From: Bradyrhizobium lablabi
GTDB lineage: Bacteria; Pseudomonadota; Alphaproteobacteria; Rhizobiales; Xanthobacteraceae
Length of the DNA: 64,000 nt
Assembly: GCF_900141755.1 (NCBI RefSeq)
Contig: NZ_LT670844.1
Location: forward strand, 6,420,501 to 6,484,500
Direction: 5' to 3'
The notes beneath the pieces are model-generated. The model searched no databases and was not told the DNA's origin. It saw only the letters and a list, made by a program, of their open reading frames with translations. The position numbers and the translations under genes are program-made. This document shows, one piece after another, positions 59,960-64,000 of the stretch (the stretch's first letter is position 1; the number at the start of each line of letters is the position of its first letter).

Positions 59960-61195
59960 GTGAAAGCAATGGGGAAGTGTCGCTTCTGTGATGCGCCGCT
60001 GAGCGAGACATTCGTCGATCTCGGGATGATGCCGCTGTCTAACTCCTTTGTCCCGCCCGAGCGATGCCTTGCGCCCGACATGACGCTGCCCCTGCATGCC
60101 TTGGTCTGCGAGGCCTGCTGGCTTGTGCAGATTCCGGAGTTCGAAAGCCCGGAGAACATCTTTAGCGACTACCTCTACTTCTCGTCTTATTCCGATCTCT
60201 GGCTGAAGCACAGTGCCGCCTATTGCCAGCAGATGATCGAGCGTTTCGGAATAGGACAGGCCTCGATGGTGGTGGAGATTGCCAGCAACGACGGTTATTT
60301 GCTAAAGAACTTCGTGCACCGCGGTATCCCGGCGCTTGGAATAGAGCCCGCCGCGAACGTCGCGGAAGTCGCGCGCTCGCAAGGTGTGCCGACCGAGATT
60401 TTGTTCTTCGGCGTGGATACGGCGCGATCGCTCTCGGCCAATGGGATATCAGCCGATCTCATGACGGCGAACAATGTGCTTGCGCATGTCCCTGACATCA
60501 ACGATTTCGTGGCCGGTTTCAGGATCCTTCTCAAGCCCGAAGGCGTGGCGACGTTCGAATTTCCATCGCTTGAGCGGCTGATTTCGGAGCGGCAGTTCGA
60601 CACGATTTATCACGAGCATTTTTCCTACCTTTCGCTTCTCGTTGTAAGCCGCATATTCCAGGCGCATGGCTTGAGGGTGTTCGATATCGAATCGCTGCCG
60701 ACCCATGGAGGTTCGCTGCGGGTCTATGTCTGCCGGAACGAGGCCCGGCATGCGCCAACAGCGCGGGTCGACCAGCAGTTTCGAACTGAACTGGACGCCG
60801 GGCTTGAGCGCATCGGCACCTATCGGGCGTTCGCCCGCAGCGTCGTCGAGGCCAAAATTGATCTGCTAAGCTTCTTCGTTAACGCGCATCGTGCCGGAAA
60901 GCGTGTCGTCGGATACGGCGCGCCGGCAAAGGCCAATACACTTCTGAATTTTTGCGGGATCGGTCCCGAACTTCTCGAATTCACGGTCGATCGAAGCCCG
61001 CACAAGCAGGGACGGCTGATGCCCGGCAGCCGCATTCCGATCAGGGCACCGGACAAGATATTCGAGGTCCGCCCAGACTATGTTTTGATTCTGCCGTGGA
61101 ACCTGCAAAGCGAAATCGTTCAGAGCTTGGCGGGCATTCGCGAATGGGGCGGGCGTTTCGTGGTCCCGATACCGTCCGCGCGAATCTTGCCATAA
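59960..61195 (+). CDS. Zinc-binding sugar C-methyltransferase (TylC3/TcaB9 class), second paralogue
   Basis: 411 residues from GTG 59960 (GGAGGGG at 59946-59952, good spacing); a much longer open frame upstream is spurious. Zinc site C7/C10/C50/C53, SAM site VVEIASNDGYLLKNF, NNVLAHVPDINDF, and the active-site TIYHEHFSYLSLL exactly as in 3-C-methyltransferases of the TylC3/TcaB9 type. A C-terminal half has the GYGAPAKANTLLNFCGI motif. It should methylate C3 of a 4-keto-6-deoxy nucleotide sugar. Its divergent partner is the large membrane protein. Confidence 0.88.
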   Translation: MKAMGKCRFCDAPLSETFVDLGMMPLSNSFVPPERCLAPDMTLPLHALVCEACWLVQIPEFESPENIFSDYLYFSSYSDLWLKHSAAYCQQMIERFGIGQASMVVEIASNDGYLLKNFVHRGIPALGIEPAANVAEVARSQGVPTEILFFGVDTARSLSANGISADLMTANNVLAHVPDINDFVAGFRILLKPEGVATFEFPSLERLISERQFDTIYHEHFSYLSLLVVSRIFQAHGLRVFDIESLPTHGGSLRVYVCRNEARHAPTARVDQQFRTELDAGLERIGTYRAFARSVVEAKIDLLSFFVNAHRAGKRVVGYGAPAKANTLLNFCGIGPELLEFTVDRSPHKQGRLMPGSRIPIRAPDKIFEVRPDYVLILPWNLQSEIVQSLAGIREWGGRFVVPIPSARILP

Positions 61196-61335
61196 ATCGC
61201 TCGATCGGTGCGGGATCGTTGGCATTGTTCTCCCCAGTCCGCGGAACAATTCAGACCTCTTTCAGGAGCGCCTCGAGGCGAGAATGTTGGCCTCTCGTCT
61301 AGATCGGGCTATCGTCAAAGCTTTGGCGGGGAAAA

Positions 61336-63306
61336 GTGAGATCGAGTCAGGAATATCGGCCAGAGATTGACGGGGTGCGCGCCCTCGCCGTCGTCGGTGT
61401 GATATTGTTTCACTTGAGGCTTGGAGCATTTCAGGGCGGATATTCTGGAGTTGACATATTCTTCGTCATTTCGGGATTTCTGATAACCCGCAACATTCTC
61501 CACGATGTTGCTGCGGGCGATTTTTCATTCGCCGAATTTTACGCTCGGAGACTCCGCCGAATTTTCCCCGCGCTGCTGTCAACGATAATTATAACGTTTC
61601 TTGCGGGTTTTTTGTGGTTTCCACCTGATGCGCTAAAGCTCCTCGCTAGCGCCGCTACAGCTTCCGTATTCTCTGTATCGAATATATATTTCTGGATGGG
61701 AACCCAAGGCTATTTTGTGCCCGCGTCTGATTATCTTCCCTTGTTGCATTTCTGGTCGTTGTCGGTCGAAGAACAATTTTATCTGTTCTGGCCGATCTTT
61801 CTGCTGCTGATATCTCAAAGGCGCCTACGTAACGTGCTTCCGGGGATCGTTGCTTTCGTTTCGATCTTTTCGCTTATTGAGGCGCAGCGTTGGTTGTCTA
61901 GAGACGCGTCCGCAGTATTTTATCTTACGCCGTTTCGTGCCTACCAATTCGGGCTGGGAGCATTGCTCTTATTTATCGAGGATACGCTTCGTCCGAGAGT
62001 TATTCTGCGACAAACAATTTTTCTGCTCGGCGTTTTTCTAGTCGCCATCGCTTACTGCTGCTTTGGCGGCCAATCGAGAGTGCCATCGCTTGCTGCGAGT
62101 GTTGGGGGGATGTGTCTAATCGGGGCTGGTCGGGCACCCATAATCTCAATCCTAATCACCAACCGCGTGGCAACTGCCATCGGCGCAATCTCTTATTCGC
62201 TATATCTTTGCCATTGGCCAATCATCGTTTTTGCAAACTATATTTTTGGTGACCTGACGGGAAACGCAACAGCGAACGTTTCGATTGTTGTTGTCACGCT
62301 GCTCTGTTCGCTCACGATGTATTTCTGTGTTGAGAAACCATTTCGGCTAGCGCCACGTGCTGCTGACCCGGGTAGGTATTCGCGAACGTTCGCAATCTTC
62401 GCTGCGCTCACAATCTTCGTCGGGGGCCTTACTGCGACCGCCTCAGCCCAAGGCGGATGGTTCTGGCGACTGACGGATCGGCAGCAGGAGATAAATCGGG
62501 GTGAGAAGTTCGGCATGTTCCCTTGTCATCAATCGCACTTAAACGATTGCGTTTTTGGCAGCATCACCGGGCCTGTTGGTGTGGTGGTGATCGGTGACTC
62601 TTATGTTGAGCAATATGTCGCTGGTTTGCACATTGTCGCTCGGGAACTTGGTCTGCGTGGCGCCGCCTTTACTCATGGCGGGTGCCTGGGCTTGCTTGGA
62701 GTTCGTCGAATTAACTACGTCGAAGAGAAGGAGTGTCGTGATGGCCGCGATCTATCACTTGCTTTGGCCAAGTCGAGCAACGCTCCCGTCGTGATCGGGC
62801 AGGCATGGATGGGATACGCATTGGGATCAATCGGAGACGACGACAGCAAACCGACTGCTTTTCGATCGGAGGAGGAACGACTAGGCATTCTAAGAACGGC
62901 TCTTGAAAAGACGATTAGATTTCTCGGCAGCGATCGTCGTGTCCTAATTATTGGCGCTCAGGTTCTCGCACCCTGCGATATCGAGGCTTATCGTTTTGGG
63001 GCCGGTCCGCTCTGGCATCGGCCGGCGCGTGATTGCGCGCCCTTGCCGTTAGTAACCGCTCGCGGCGAGACTGCCGCAGTCAACATGATGTTGCGTAGTT
63101 TGGAGTTGAAGTACCCGTCACAAGTAAGTCTCCTGCTTCCTGAGGACTATCTTTGCGATGCGGTTTGTCGCTTCCAAAGAGATGGTGTTTGGCTTTATCA
63201 AGATCAGGGTCATCTCACGGTTGCCGGCTCCGAATACATAGCCCGTCGAGCGTACGATAAACTCAAAGCGTTCCTTCTTGTGGGACCAAAATCCGACCCC
63301 TCCTAG
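61336..63306 (+). CDS. Acyltransferase 3 fused to SGNH hydrolase domain (OafA-like O-acetylase)
   Basis: 656 residues from a GTG. N-terminal half: YRPEIDGVRALAVVGVILFHLRLG with ten helices. C-terminal half: SGNH motif GDS at 420-422 (VVIGDSYVEQYVAG) and D623xxH626 (YQDQGHLTVAG), the catalytic dyad. It takes acetyl from cytoplasm to periplasm and acetylates the surface glycan. The gene is visibly richer in A+T than its neighbours, a sign of recent acquisition. Confidence 0.9.
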   Translation: MRSSQEYRPEIDGVRALAVVGVILFHLRLGAFQGGYSGVDIFFVISGFLITRNILHDVAAGDFSFAEFYARRLRRIFPALLSTIIITFLAGFLWFPPDALKLLASAATASVFSVSNIYFWMGTQGYFVPASDYLPLLHFWSLSVEEQFYLFWPIFLLLISQRRLRNVLPGIVAFVSIFSLIEAQRWLSRDASAVFYLTPFRAYQFGLGALLLFIEDTLRPRVILRQTIFLLGVFLVAIAYCCFGGQSRVPSLAASVGGMCLIGAGRAPIISILITNRVATAIGAISYSLYLCHWPIIVFANYIFGDLTGNATANVSIVVVTLLCSLTMYFCVEKPFRLAPRAADPGRYSRTFAIFAALTIFVGGLTATASAQGGWFWRLTDRQQEINRGEKFGMFPCHQSHLNDCVFGSITGPVGVVVIGDSYVEQYVAGLHIVARELGLRGAAFTHGGCLGLLGVRRINYVEEKECRDGRDLSLALAKSSNAPVVIGQAWMGYALGSIGDDDSKPTAFRSEEERLGILRTALEKTIRFLGSDRRVLIIGAQVLAPCDIEAYRFGAGPLWHRPARDCAPLPLVTARGETAAVNMMLRSLELKYPSQVSLLLPEDYLCDAVCRFQRDGVWLYQDQGHLTVAGSEYIARRAYDKLKAFLLVGPKSDPS

Positions 63307-63403
63307 CTGGTTGAGGCGCCATCGGCTCAGTGCAGTAGGCTGGCGAAATATGCGCCAAAGAACGACGCCCAAATTAGTTGCGGCCAAAAACACAATGATA
63401 CCA

Positions 63404-63459
63404 AACGGATATATCCGTTCACGTCGTGAACATCGCCCTTGACGTTCATGCCATGAACG
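63404..63459. promoter_or_regulatory. Palindrome cluster upstream of the winged-helix regulator, candidate operators
   Basis: A perfect 16-bp palindrome, AACGGATATATCCGTT (63404-63419), is followed by GTTCACG-T-CGTGAAC (63417-63431) and by CGTTCATG-C-CATGAACG (63443-63459). The last two are related (GTTCAyG-N-CrTGAAC) and centred 27 bp apart. TTGACG (63439-63444) with a TAAGAC 18 nt downstream is a possible promoter containing the last palindrome. The next gene encodes a DNA-binding protein, so autoregulation is likely. Confidence 0.6.
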
Positions 63460-63495
63460 CGCTAAGACCCCCACCAAGACCTTAGGGGGCGGGGG

Positions 63496-64000
63496 ATGGA
63501 TCGCTTGTTGGACACCGAGCACGAGAATGAGCGGATCGTGCTTGGCCTGTTGAGTTCCGTCGAGAACGACGGCGAACGTTCCCAGCGCCATATCGCCGCC
63601 GAGCTCGGCATCGCGCTCGGTCTGGTCAACGCTTACCTCAAGCGCTGCGTCAAGAAGGGCCTGGTCAAGGTCCGCGACGCCCCGGCGCGCCGCTATGCCT
63701 ACTACCTGACACCGCATGGATTTGCGGAAAAGTCCCGGCTCACAGTCCAGTATCTCTCCGACTCATTTTCGTTCTTTCGCCTCGCCAAGGCCGATTGCGC
63801 ACACGTGCTCGACGCCGCCAAGGCCGCAGGCTTCAGCCGGCTGGTGTTGGCCGGAAAATCGGACCTTGCCGAGATCGCCATTCTTTGCGCGGTGGAGGCC
63901 GCGATCAAGATCGTTGCGGTGGTTGATCCGCGCAGTGACGATGCGCAATTCGTCGGGGTCGACCTCGTCAAATCCTACACTGAGGTAAAAGACAAGTTCG
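63496..64000 (+). CDS. MarR/EPS-associated winged-helix transcriptional regulator, partial
   Basis: Open from ATG 63496 to the window edge, 168 residues so far, no stop seen. GGGGGCGGGGG precedes the start. The first 95 residues are a winged helix: ENERIVLGLLSSVENDGERSQRHIAAELGIALGLVNAYLKRCVKKGLVKVRD, then RRYAYYLTPHGFAEKSRLTV, matching the EPS-associated MarR-type regulators found by polysaccharide clusters. The rest (AHVLDAAKAAGFSRLVLAGKSD...) is a Rossmann-like extension that may bind a ligand. The gene is therefore longer than the usual single-domain form. It may control the cluster in front of or behind it. Confidence 0.78.
   Translation, partial: MDRLLDTEHENERIVLGLLSSVENDGERSQRHIAAELGIALGLVNAYLKRCVKKGLVKVRDAPARRYAYYLTPHGFAEKSRLTVQYLSDSFSFFRLAKADCAHVLDAAKAAGFSRLVLAGKSDLAEIAILCAVEAAIKIVAVVDPRSDDAQFVGVDLVKSYTEVKDKF

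Noticed and set aside
44709..61195. Link of the branched-sugar block to bradyrhizose, the bicyclic O-antigen sugar of some Bradyrhizobium
   Set aside because: No inositol-related or ring-forming enzyme was identified, so there is nothing in the sequence to support it.

Overview
The window looks like a chromosomal stretch of a Bradyrhizobium-type alphaproteobacterium (Bradyrhizobiaceae/Nitrobacteraceae). This is inferred from the high GC, the Liv branched-chain amino acid transporter, the Rhizobiales-style intergenic palindromic repeats (near 3.1, 5.0, 7.9, 9.5, 11.5 and 32.8 kb), a heptose-based LPS core pathway and an LpxO-type hydroxylase. Genus is an inference; no rRNA or tRNA gene was seen.

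Layout. 0-1.9 kb: end of a livM-livG-livF operon. 1.9-9.5 kb: methyl-cycle neighbourhood with a MetE-type C-terminal-domain protein, a secreted TPR/caspase-like protein (minus strand), a methyltransferase-fold protein with an HTH-like N-terminus directly upstream of metK, then metK and ahcY. 9.6-15.1 kb: an EthA-like Baeyer-Villiger monooxygenase, a 55-aa ORF, a globin-coupled soluble chemoreceptor, an FAH-family hydrolase and an M19 dipeptidase. 15.3-28.7 kb: lipid A/core genes: lpxO, an MsbA-like ABC exporter, galE, an LpcC-like glycosyltransferase, gmhB-gmhA, waaF, hldD-hldE-waaL and a WbpM-type 4,6-dehydratase.

28.7-39.4 kb: O-antigen initiation and assembly: a WbpL/WecA-type initiating transferase, a three-gene cassette resembling wlbA-wlbB-wlbC (3-amino-3-deoxy sugar nucleotide), and a minus-strand operon with a Wzy/ligase-family protein, a polytopic membrane protein, an unusual 828-aa protein with two GT4 glycosyltransferases in one chain, and a WbpV/WreQ-like reductase. 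39.7-44.2 kb: a 1485-residue predicted secreted protein with a zinc-protease motif and six 115-residue tandem repeats.

44.7-63.3 kb: a second O-antigen or exopolysaccharide block arranged as many divergent pairs. It holds CDP-glucose synthesis (rfbF, rfbG), two zinc-binding C-methyltransferases of the TylC3/TcaB9 type, a Gfo/Idh/MocA oxidoreductase, an RmlC-like epimerase, an SDR, two GtrB-like polyprenyl-phosphate glycosyltransferases, two large polytopic membrane proteins that could be GT-C transferases, two small-molecule methyltransferases and two acyltransferase-3 O-acylases. I read this as synthesis of one or two C-methyl-branched 6-deoxy sugars from CDP-glucose, plus periplasmic decoration of the polymer. 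No Wzx flippase or Wzm/Wzt exporter is visible. The window ends in a MarR/EPS-associated winged-helix regulator preceded by three palindromes that look like operators.

The most promising unexplained items are the C-methyl-sugar and GT-C decoration block with its palindrome-flanked regulator, the double glycosyltransferase, the repeat protein, and the HTH/methyltransferase protein upstream of metK.
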